From Winogradskyella psychrotolerans (GTDB lineage Bacteria; Bacteroidota; Bacteroidia; Flavobacteriales; Flavobacteriaceae), in NCBI RefSeq assembly GCF_018860565.1, contig NZ_JAHKPS010000028.1:62001-126000 (forward strand): a DNA stretch of 64,000 nt, written 5' to 3'. Under the pieces are notes generated by a model, which saw only the letters and a program-made list of their open reading frames with translations, did no database searches and was not told the origin of the DNA. Made by a program: the position numbers and the translations under genes. The stretch's first letter is position 1. The number at the start of each line of letters is the position of its first letter. This document shows, piece after piece, positions 16,913 to 24,609 of the stretch.

Positions 16913-19555
16913 TTAATCTGCATAATTCAGTTCACCTCTAGCTTCTTGCTCTTTAAATTTCTTTACCAATTCTAAAGCATCTGGAATTACATCACTACAC
17001 AATATAATAAGCGAACCTTTTACGGCATTCTTAACCGCATATTTAATCGCCTCTTTTTCTGATGGAATTATAGTCGTCTTCTTATTAGGATCTCGTTTCT
17101 TTATGCCATCATCTAGCATTTTAATTAACTCCTGCTCAGTTTTTCCTCTTAAGCGTTTATCTTGTCTAATAATAATTTCATCAAACATATCGGCAGCAAT
17201 AGCTCCCATTTCGTTATTATCTTCAACACGTCGGTCTCCAATACCTGCAATAATACCAACTTTTACGGTCGCTTCAAGTTCATCTGTAAAATTCTGCAAG
17301 GCCCGCATTCCGGCTGGATTATGTGCATAATCTAATAAAATAGTAAAGTCTTTAAATTCAAATAGATTTAATCGTCCTGGTGTTTGTGCTGCGGAAGGTA
17401 TAAAGGTTTCTAAACCGGCTTTCATATCCTCTATGCTAATACCTTGCACATGTGCTCCTAAAACCGCTGCCAATACATTCTGAATCATAAATGTTGCTTT
17501 TCCGCCGTAGGTTAACGGAATATTCTCAGCTTTCATTATTCGCATTTTCCATTCGCCTCTACAAATTGTCACATAACCATTCTCATAAACCGCTGTAATA
17601 CCATTTAAGCGCTGTAAAGCTTTAATGTGTGGATTATTCTCATCCATAGAAAACAAGGCTACATTACAGTCTAAACTGCGTCGCATATCATACACCAAAT
17701 CATCATCAGCATTCAAAATCGCATAGCCATCCGGTAGTACCGTTTCTGGCACCACCCCTTTTACTTTTGCCAACTGCTCTATGGTATGAATTCCTTTTAA
17801 GCCTAAATGATCAGCTGCCACATTGGTTACAATAGCCACATCACATTTTTTAAAGCCCAAACCGGCTCTTAATAAACCTCCACGTGCACATTCTAAAACC
17901 GCAAAATTCACCGTTGGATCTTTTAAGACAAACTCTGCACTTGCAGGACCTGTACAATCACCTGTCATTAACAAGCGATTCTGAATATAAACACCATCAC
18001 TGGTTGTATAACCCACACGATAGCCATTCATTTTAGCGATATGAGCCATTAATCTAGAAGTCGTTGTTTTTCCATTAGTTCCTGTAATAGCTATAATTGG
18101 AATACGACCTGTATCTCCCTTTTGAGGAAATAATTTATCAATTACAGGAGCCGCCACATTACGAGGCAATCCGGATGTTGGTGCTAAGTGCATTCTAAAT
18201 CCAGGACCTGCGTTAACTTCCAATACAGCTCCTCCTGTTTCTGAAAGTGGCTTAGAAATATCGGTGGTCATAATATCAATACCACAAATATCTAAATCAA
18301 TAATTTTTGAAATACGTTCGGCCATACTCACATTGGAAGGGTGAATAATATCGGTAATATCTTCAGCGGTACCTCCTGTGCTTAAATTAGCCGTGTCTTT
18401 TAAAATTAAACGTTCACCTTCTGCAATAACAGAATCTAGAGTATAACCAGCATCTTTAATGATGGTTTTAGTTAGTTCGTTTACTGTAATCTGTGTTAAT
18501 ACATTTTCATGTCCAAAGCCACGACGCGGATCACTATTCACTTTATCAATCAATTCTTGTACTGTAGACGTACCATCTCCAATAACATGAGCAGGAGTTC
18601 TAATCGCTCCAGCCACTAACTTATTATTAATCACCAGCAATCTATAATCCTGACCTACGATAAATTTCTCAACGATAATCGCCCCACTTTTAGAACTTTC
18701 TTTAGCATGATGAAACGCCGCTAATGCATCCTCATAATTTTGAATATCTACAGTGATACCACGACCGTGATTACCATCAATAGGCTTAATAACTAAGGGG
18801 TAACCAACATAATCACAAGCCTCTTCTAAACTGCGTTCCCGTCTAATAATATCTCCACGAGGCACTTCAACCTCAGCTTGTTCTAATAAATACTTGGTAT
18901 CTTCTTTATCACAAGCCAACTCTACTCCAATACTACTTGTTTCACTGGTCACTGTAGCCTGAATACGTTTCTGATTCGCACCATAACCCAACTGACAAAG
19001 CGAATATTTATTAAGACGAATCCAAGGAATACCACGCGCTTCGGCTTCTTCAACAATAGAACCTGTACTTGGCCCTAAACGATCGGCTTCACGCAATTCT
19101 CTCATCTCCTGAATATCATCAGTCAAGTCGTAATCCTCTCCAGCAATTAAGGCTTCACATATTCTAACGGCAGCTTTAGCAGCAAAGCGTCCAACGGATT
19201 CTTCCATATATGAAAACACCACACTATACACCCCTTTTTCTCCGTAACCACGTGTACGTCCAAAGCCCGTATCCATACCTGCAAGGGTTTGAATCTCTAA
19301 GGCAATATGCTCTATAATATGCCCCATCCATGTACCTTCATCAACACGCATAAAAAAACCACCTGCACAACCTTCGGAACAGCGATGCGAATACATACTC
19401 GGAAACATGGCTTTTAAGCGCTCCGGAAAGCCTTCAATCTTGTTAGAGGGTAATTCTTCCATCTCTTCAAGATCGAGAACCATTACAATTAATTTATGTC
19501 GCCTTACTGACCAGTAATTAGGTCCTCTCATCGCATTAATTTCGCGTATTTTCAT
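16913..19555 (-). CDS. cphA: Cyanophycin synthetase
   Basis: The 880-residue protein has the expected three-part architecture. An N-terminal domain begins MKIREINAMRGPNYWS, followed by an ATP-grasp domain (about 160-480) with GYPLVIKPIDGNHGRGITVD and LEVNAGPGFRMH. A Mur-ligase-like domain follows, with the P-loop ITGTNGKTTT near residue 490 and DYAHNPAGM near residue 745. The enzyme polymerises aspartate and arginine into the storage polymer multi-L-arginyl-poly-L-aspartate (cyanophycin) in the cytoplasm. The length is typical for CphA1. The divergent cyanophycinase gene starts 97 bp away, placing synthesis and breakdown around one regulatory region. Confidence 0.97.
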   Translation of the reverse strand: MKIREINAMRGPNYWSVRRHKLIVMVLDLEEMEELPSNKIEGFPERLKAMFPSMYSHRCSEGCAGGFFMRVDEGTWMGHIIEHIALEIQTLAGMDTGFGRTRGYGEKGVYSVVFSYMEESVGRFAAKAAVRICEALIAGEDYDLTDDIQEMRELREADRLGPSTGSIVEEAEARGIPWIRLNKYSLCQLGYGANQKRIQATVTSETSSIGVELACDKEDTKYLLEQAEVEVPRGDIIRRERSLEEACDYVGYPLVIKPIDGNHGRGITVDIQNYEDALAAFHHAKESSKSGAIIVEKFIVGQDYRLLVINNKLVAGAIRTPAHVIGDGTSTVQELIDKVNSDPRRGFGHENVLTQITVNELTKTIIKDAGYTLDSVIAEGERLILKDTANLSTGGTAEDITDIIHPSNVSMAERISKIIDLDICGIDIMTTDISKPLSETGGAVLEVNAGPGFRMHLAPTSGLPRNVAAPVIDKLFPQKGDTGRIPIIAITGTNGKTTTSRLMAHIAKMNGYRVGYTTSDGVYIQNRLLMTGDCTGPASAEFVLKDPTVNFAVLECARGGLLRAGLGFKKCDVAIVTNVAADHLGLKGIHTIEQLAKVKGVVPETVLPDGYAILNADDDLVYDMRRSLDCNVALFSMDENNPHIKALQRLNGITAVYENGYVTICRGEWKMRIMKAENIPLTYGGKATFMIQNVLAAVLGAHVQGISIEDMKAGLETFIPSAAQTPGRLNLFEFKDFTILLDYAHNPAGMRALQNFTDELEATVKVGIIAGIGDRRVEDNNEMGAIAADMFDEIIIRQDKRLRGKTEQELIKMLDDGIKKRDPNKKTTIIPSEKEAIKYAVKNAVKGSLIILCSDVIPDALELVKKFKEQEARGELNYAD

Positions 19556-19621
19556 GTTAGTTGGTTTGTTTTAGTTATTGAAAGATTCTAAATATAGTAT
19601 TTTTCACTAAAAAAATTGGCT

Positions 19622-19629
19622 TATTTTTG
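19622..19629 (+). promoter_or_regulatory. -7 element of the cyanophycinase promoter
   Basis: TATTTTTG matches TAnnTTTG and lies 23 bp upstream of the cphB start codon. No good TTG at the expected -33 distance was seen. A lone TTTCACTAAA (19602-19611) resembles the LytTR half-site but has no clear partner. Confidence 0.4.
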
Positions 19630-19652
19630 CGCAATATTTTTAGATAAAAATT

Positions 19653-20516
19653 ATGCAGAAGATTAAAGGAACCTTAATACCAATTGGCGGAAATGAAGAT
19701 AAAGGCATTGAGGAAAGTGAAATTTACACTTTAGAATTTATTGATGATGGTATTTTATTCCACGTGGTAGAAGCCGCTGGTGGCATTGAGGCTAACATTG
19801 TAGTAATTCCCACAGCATCAAGTATTCCGGTTGAAGTTGGTGAAAATTACTTAACTGCATTTTCTACTTTAGGTTGTAAACATGTTGAAGTCTTAGACAT
19901 TCGTTCTAAAGAAGATGCTGAAACCGAACATGCCATTGAATTGATTAAAAATGCAGATTGCGTGATGCTTTCTGGTGGTGACCAATCTAAAATTACAGAC
20001 AAAATTGGAGGCACAACGATTCATTCCATTTTAATGGAACGTTATAAAAACGACGAAGGTTTTGTTATCGCTGGTACCAGTGCCGGCGCTATGGTAATGG
20101 CTAATGAAATGATTGCAGGCGGAAGCGCTTCGGAATCCTTTATTAAAGGTGCTGTAAATATGTATAAAGGTTTAGGATTAATTCCTGAATTGATTATAGA
20201 CACCCATTTTGTTCGTCGTGGTCGTTTTGGAAGACAATCTGAAGCCGTTGCTAAATTCCCTAATTTAATTGGATTTGGACTCGCTGAAGATACAGGTATG
20301 ATTATTAAAAACGGAAATGACTGTACCGTAATTGGATCAGGAATGGTCATTGTTTTTGACGGAAGTACATTAACGCATAACAACGAAACAATATTAGAAG
20401 AAGGCACACCAATGACTATTGCTAATCTTACGATTCATGTCCTTTCTAATGGTGATGAGTACAATATTAAAACTCGAAAAGTGAAGGTGTTACCTATTGA
20501 AGCTCCTTTTATCTAA
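19653..20516 (+). CDS. cphB: Cyanophycinase
   Basis: This 287-residue peptidase of family S51 has GGNEDKG at the N-terminus, VVIPTASS near 50-57, the oxyanion-type segment MLSGGDQSKI near 105, and the nucleophile S143 in the elbow GTSAGAM. GRFGRQSEAV and GLAEDTGMII follow. It is an exopeptidase that cuts cyanophycin into beta-Asp-Arg dipeptides. It lies divergent from cphA and upstream of an isoaspartyl peptidase gene that would split the dipeptide, giving the full cycle of polymer storage and use. No signal peptide was seen, so it acts in the cytoplasm. Confidence 0.96.
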   Translation: MQKIKGTLIPIGGNEDKGIEESEIYTLEFIDDGILFHVVEAAGGIEANIVVIPTASSIPVEVGENYLTAFSTLGCKHVEVLDIRSKEDAETEHAIELIKNADCVMLSGGDQSKITDKIGGTTIHSILMERYKNDEGFVIAGTSAGAMVMANEMIAGGSASESFIKGAVNMYKGLGLIPELIIDTHFVRRGRFGRQSEAVAKFPNLIGFGLAEDTGMIIKNGNDCTVIGSGMVIVFDGSTLTHNNETILEEGTPMTIANLTIHVLSNGDEYNIKTRKVKVLPIEAPFI

Positions 20517-20536
20517 ATTCCTGCGAAGGCAGGAAT
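20517..20536. terminator. Hairpin directly after cphB
   Basis: ATTCCTGC (20517-20524) pairs with GCAGGAAT (20529-20536) around GAAG. It begins at the base after the stop codon. It resembles the short hairpin repeats common between flavobacterial genes; it lacks a clean T-run, so terminator function is uncertain. Confidence 0.5.
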
Positions 20537-20659
20537 CTCATTACTTTTTACTGGATTCTTCTGTTTTAGATAAATCTTGACACAGAGATGCCTAGAGTTT
20601 TCGCGGTAATGCTCAGAGAGAAAAATCTAAACAAGAAAAATTTACCGACTTCTCATTTC

Positions 20660-20698
20660 ATTACCCATAAATAGATACTTCATCAATGCCAATAGAAG
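20660..20698. repeat. 39-bp direct repeat, left copy (detached 3' end of the isoaspartyl peptidase gene)
   Basis: The 39 bases are identical to 23315-23353. Read on the minus strand they spell the last residues of the isoaspartyl peptidase, IGIDEVSIYG plus stop, but here no gene leads into them. The stop codon of the T9SS gene abuts the repeat (20699-20701). Sequence similarity ends sharply on both sides, so the repeat bounds a 2.6-kb segment. Confidence 0.9.
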
Positions 20699-22705
20699 TT
20701 ATGTTTTGGTGAATTTTATGAATGTTTTGTTTTCTTCATCAACCGACGACAGACCTAAAATATACACTCCTGAAGCTAGGTAAGATACTGATATTGTTTC
20801 ATGATTTTCATTAGATAATTTAGAAAACACCTGTTGCCCTATGAGATTGTAAATAGTTATCGTCATATTGTTTTTTAAATTAACGATTTGAATAAAATCA
20901 TCGGCAGGATTAGGATATACCCGAATTGCATTATCATAGACAGGATCTTGAACAGACATTGTATTGGTGTTATATTCAGAAGATATGTACATGCAATTAC
21001 AATCATCCCGAAACTTTACGGAATATATTGCAGGTTCAGAATCATTTAGTTCCAAATATTCGTTGTTGGCTTCTGGGATGTCTGTGCCATTTTTTGTCCA
21101 CTGATAATCAAAGAAATTGAAGGGAGCATACAGAACATTATCAACTTCCGTGATCAAAAATTCATCGCGTAGGCAATGGTTAAAATCTAGTTTTGCAATA
21201 AATCCTGAAAAGCTTCCCGGTTCCTTGGTTTCCTTATAAGCACTACTAGTGGCCAAACCATCAATATCTGTAACTCCTGTTGCGTAAAAACTGTCATGCC
21301 CTATTAAACTTATGCTATTGATGCCCTCATCAAATGGCTTACTCCAGTTAAGATTCCCAGTAGTGTCCAATGACGTAATAAACCCTTTATAATTACCTGT
21401 ATGTGGCACATAACTGCATTCTGTGTCGAAATAAAAGTCTGTACTTTGGGTACCTCCCGCTATTTGTAGTTCTTCATTGCCATAAGTGCCTTCAACAACC
21501 ATGGAGTTGGTATAGCCCAACAAGGTACCCACTCCGCTCAAATAAGTAGTCTCATTACTATTACCACCAATATATGTTCCCCACTGTTTTTGCCCTAACT
21601 CGTTGTACTTCAACAAAATCATATCCCACTGTCCTCCACCGTAATCAGCACCATAGGTACCTATAGTACCAAGGTCTGTACTACCTACCAAGCCGTAAAC
21701 AAATATATTTTCCTGACCTGTTAATTCGTTGCTTGTAGTTTTTATATCAAAATACCTATCAACACTGCCGTCACCGCCTAAAAATGTACTCCATATTCTA
21801 TTGCCCAAAGTATCAAATTTTGCTAAAAATCCTATAGAATTATTGGTATTAGCATCTCGGGTATCGATTTCTGCTCCTGGTGATGCAATGTTGGTTGCAC
21901 TTATGGTGCCTCCAGACACATAAAGATAGCCTTCCTTACTCAGCGTAATGTTATAAATTTGGTCTGTGTCTTCTCCACCAAGGTACGTGCACCAAATTCT
22001 ATTGCCAGCACTGCTAAACTTTGCAATAAACCCATCTGTATGTCCACCAAAATATTCAGGTTGAAATGTTCCAGAAGTACCCAACCCTTCATAGGTAGAG
22101 GTTCCAGTAATATAAATATCATTGGTAGCAGTATCTATGGCAAGTCCAGAGTATAAAGCATTACCTCCCAAACCAAAATAAGTACTCCATAGCAATGTAC
22201 CGTTTTGCGAAAATTTTGCCAAAAAAATGTTCGGGTTGGTAGCTCCAGACTCCCAAACGGTAAACTCTTGAAAAGCACCAGGCGTTGTGATGTTGGTATG
22301 AGCCTCATTAGATCCTGTGAGGATAATATTGCCATCAGCATCAAGAGCCATGTTGCTCAATCTATCTGTGCCAGACCCTCCATAATAAGTGCTCCAAACC
22401 AGATTACCCGCAGTATCCCATTTGGAAAGGAACATATCTCGATGCTGAGCAAAATTTGGGTTATTATCATAGTCATAAAGTTGTTCTTGATGTGCTCCTG
22501 ATGTCGCAATCCCTAATGTATCGCTAGTAACACCCGCTACGTATATATAATTGTTAATGCTGTCAAACACTACTTGAGATGGATGTGTACGACTGTAAGT
22601 GTAACTGTCGTTTTGTACTCCAAAATAGGTGAGCCAGTCCAAGGAAGCCTGCCCAAACAAAGCTGAAGAAAGAAAAAAAGAAAATAATACGGCAAAACAT
22701 TTCAT
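20699..22705 (-). CDS. SBBP beta-propeller protein with T9SS type A sorting domain
   Basis: The 668-residue secreted protein has an N-terminal signal (residues 1-19) followed by WLTYFGVQNDS. Repeated units of about 55-60 residues contain WSTYYGG/WSTYFGG, GN, and IYVTG-like strands; these are SBBP beta-propeller repeats. The C-terminal 75 residues form a T9SS type A sorting domain (YPNPADDFIQI, YNLIGQQVF, SGVYILGL). It would be exported by the type IX system and held on or released from the cell surface. It lies within the 2.6-kb segment bounded by 39-bp direct repeats, and its stop codon touches the left repeat, so it may be a later arrival at the cyanophycin locus. Confidence 0.88.
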   Translation of the reverse strand: MKCFAVLFSFFLSSALFGQASLDWLTYFGVQNDSYTYSRTHPSQVVFDSINNYIYVAGVTSDTLGIATSGAHQEQLYDYDNNPNFAQHRDMFLSKWDTAGNLVWSTYYGGSGTDRLSNMALDADGNIILTGSNEAHTNITTPGAFQEFTVWESGATNPNIFLAKFSQNGTLLWSTYFGLGGNALYSGLAIDTATNDIYITGTSTYEGLGTSGTFQPEYFGGHTDGFIAKFSSAGNRIWCTYLGGEDTDQIYNITLSKEGYLYVSGGTISATNIASPGAEIDTRDANTNNSIGFLAKFDTLGNRIWSTFLGGDGSVDRYFDIKTTSNELTGQENIFVYGLVGSTDLGTIGTYGADYGGGQWDMILLKYNELGQKQWGTYIGGNSNETTYLSGVGTLLGYTNSMVVEGTYGNEELQIAGGTQSTDFYFDTECSYVPHTGNYKGFITSLDTTGNLNWSKPFDEGINSISLIGHDSFYATGVTDIDGLATSSAYKETKEPGSFSGFIAKLDFNHCLRDEFLITEVDNVLYAPFNFFDYQWTKNGTDIPEANNEYLELNDSEPAIYSVKFRDDCNCMYISSEYNTNTMSVQDPVYDNAIRVYPNPADDFIQIVNLKNNMTITIYNLIGQQVFSKLSNENHETISVSYLASGVYILGLSSVDEENKTFIKFTKT

Positions 22706-22757
22706 TGTTTTAACATTTTTTTTTTTTTAAATTTATAAAAATTATACAACAAACCTT

Positions 22758-23117
22758 ATGAAAAAACTTATTTTAACATTAGTATTTGTAATGACTACGG
22801 TTATAGTTTATGCAAATAATTTAACGGTAATTAATACAACTGGATGCACATATACCATATATACGGATGGTGGATGGTTTACTATTGCCCCTTCTGGAAC
22901 TGAATACTTTCCATCTCCTTATGATATAGGAAATGGAACACCTGCAGATGACGACTTTCACGTTGTAAAAGTAGTACTTGGTTCTGATGCGACTCATGTT
23001 ACCGAGTATGGTCCTTTTACCAATACAAGCGCAAATAATCATGCCTGCAATGGTGGTTCGCCATTTAATATTATGTGGAGTGCGGCAGGACCTAATGTAG
23101 TGGTCACTATCTATTAA
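22758..23117 (+). CDS. Small secreted protein, unknown family
   Basis: This 119-residue protein has a signal peptide (to about residue 19, ending VYAN) and a beta-rich mature part with two cysteines, in NTTGCTYTIY and NHACNGG, that could form a disulfide bond. No family was recognised. It is divergent from the SBBP/T9SS gene (52 bp apart) and sits in the same repeat-bounded segment, suggesting the two arrived together. Confidence 0.7.
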   Translation: MKKLILTLVFVMTTVIVYANNLTVINTTGCTYTIYTDGGWFTIAPSGTEYFPSPYDIGNGTPADDDFHVVKVVLGSDATHVTEYGPFTNTSANNHACNGGSPFNIMWSAAGPNVVVTIY

Positions 23118-23314
23118 ATTTTAAAAGATTGGTACTGTTAAATTTCACAAACCTTTTCTGGAATCTGAAAAGGTTTGTAAAAATAATGGGATTAAAATAG
23201 TAAAGTTTTTAAATGGTTGGCAATAGTATCTCATACTAACACTACTTAAAAATATTTATAAGCTTAGGTATAAATTATTGCGTATTCCAAAGTACATTTT
23301 ATCTATTTAATACT

Positions 23315-23353
23315 ATTACCCATAAATAGATACTTCATCAATGCCAATAGAAG
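23315..23353. repeat. 39-bp direct repeat, right copy (3' end of the intact isoaspartyl peptidase gene)
   Basis: Identical to 20660-20698 and containing the last codons and stop of the peptidase gene. Together the copies bound 20660-23314 in the manner of attL/attR sites placed at the 3' end of a gene. Confidence 0.9.
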
Positions 23354-24254
23354 ATTTCTGACCACGATACATCCCTTCGGTATTAAAAGGCATCGCTATG
23401 TTTCCTTTTGCATCTACTGCTATTAATCCACCATCGCCTCCAATCTCTAAGATTCTTTTATTAATGACTTCTTCTGAAGCTTCTTTTACAGACATGCCTT
23501 TGTGCTCCATTAAACAGGCCACATCGTAAGCCACCACGCCTCTAATAAAAAACTCACCACTACCTGTACAACTAATCGCGCACGTTTTATTGTTGGCGTA
23601 ATTTCCTGCTCCAATCATCGGACTATCTCCAACACGTCCCCATTTTTTATTGGTCATACCACCTGTTGAGGTTGCTGCCGCAATATTACCCTCTTGGTCG
23701 CAGGCCACGGCTCCAACGGTTCCAAATTTTGAATCTTTTTTTGTTGAATGATCTAACTGAAAACTATCGGTATCTTTAATTTCTAACCATTGGTTATGCC
23801 TAAATTCGTCATAGAAATAAGACGCATCCTCTAACTTATAGTTGAGTTCCTTAGCAAACTGCATTGCTCCTTCACCTGCTAAAAACACATGTTCGCTCTT
23901 TTCCATAACATCACGAGCCAAACACACCGGGTTTTTAATTCCTGTAATTAAACTCACTGCTCCTGCATTCAAGGTTTTACCATCCATAATACTCGCATCC
24001 ATTTCATGAGATTCGGTGGCTGTAAATACCGAACCTTTACCTGCATTAAACAAAGGAGAATCTTCTAAAACTTTAACCGACGCTTCCACAGCATCTAAGG
24101 CTGTTCCTCCATTTTCAAGTAAATAATATCCAGCATCAAGCGCACCCTTTAATGCGGCTTTATATTGTGCTTCTAATTCTGGTGTCATCATGCCTTTGAC
24201 TAAAGTTCCGGCACCTCCGTGAATGGCTATTGAGAATGTTTTCATGAGTATCAT
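23316..24254 (-). CDS. Isoaspartyl peptidase / L-asparaginase, plant type
   Basis: This 312-residue Ntn-hydrolase has IAIHGGAGTL near residue 9, GGTALDAVEASV near 49, the nucleophile T179 in KFGTVGAVACD, and GRVGDSPMIGAG and SCTGSGE pocket motifs. It self-cleaves before T179 and hydrolyses beta-aspartyl dipeptides. Beside cyanophycinase it probably splits beta-Asp-Arg into aspartate and arginine, completing cyanophycin use. No signal peptide was seen, consistent with cytoplasmic action. An ATG three codons in (at 24245, giving MKTFSIA) is an equally good start. Its 3' end is duplicated at 20660-20698. Confidence 0.93.
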   Translation of the reverse strand: MILMKTFSIAIHGGAGTLVKGMMTPELEAQYKAALKGALDAGYYLLENGGTALDAVEASVKVLEDSPLFNAGKGSVFTATESHEMDASIMDGKTLNAGAVSLITGIKNPVCLARDVMEKSEHVFLAGEGAMQFAKELNYKLEDASYFYDEFRHNQWLEIKDTDSFQLDHSTKKDSKFGTVGAVACDQEGNIAAATSTGGMTNKKWGRVGDSPMIGAGNYANNKTCAISCTGSGEFFIRGVVAYDVACLMEHKGMSVKEASEEVINKRILEIGGDGGLIAVDAKGNIAMPFNTEGMYRGQKSSIGIDEVSIYG

Positions 24255-24349
24255 TTAAGTTTGGAAAATTACGAATTGCTTTTGAAATAAACGCTTTAGT
24301 TTTTGTAATTTGCAGGCTATTGGTTTACTTAAGCCAAACCATTATATTC

Positions 24350-24424
24350 CACTGTCATTTCGAGCGCAGTCGAGAACTTAAAACCTAGTGTTTTAATGAG
24401 CTTTCGACAACATTCAAAGTGACA
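24350..24424. repeat. Imperfect palindromic interspersed repeat (flavobacterial type)
   Basis: TGTCATTTCGAGCGCAGTCG on the left faces TTTCGACAACATTCAAAGTG on the right; the arms pair imperfectly. This class of element is scattered between genes in many flavobacteria. The rest of the 355-bp gap between the isoaspartyl peptidase gene and polA (24255-24609) holds no gene that I can see. Confidence 0.6.
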
Positions 24425-24609
24425 TTAATTTTCAAATTAACGCAATATCATTTTTTGTTTAGGTTAGCTTATATGGAAAATGATGATTTTTTTAGATAAT
24501 GCGAGAAAGAAAAATTAAACATAGCCATAGCTACGTTTCATTTTTATTTTGAAGCAGAAATGAAAAAAGAGTATTTTGCAAAGCTCACTTAAATAAAATA
24601 TGATATAAA

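Noticed and set aside
19602..19611. TTTCACTAAA before cphB as a fourth LytTR site
   Set aside because: No second half-site of good quality lies 21 bp away, and the downstream spacing to the -7 element does not fit the other three.
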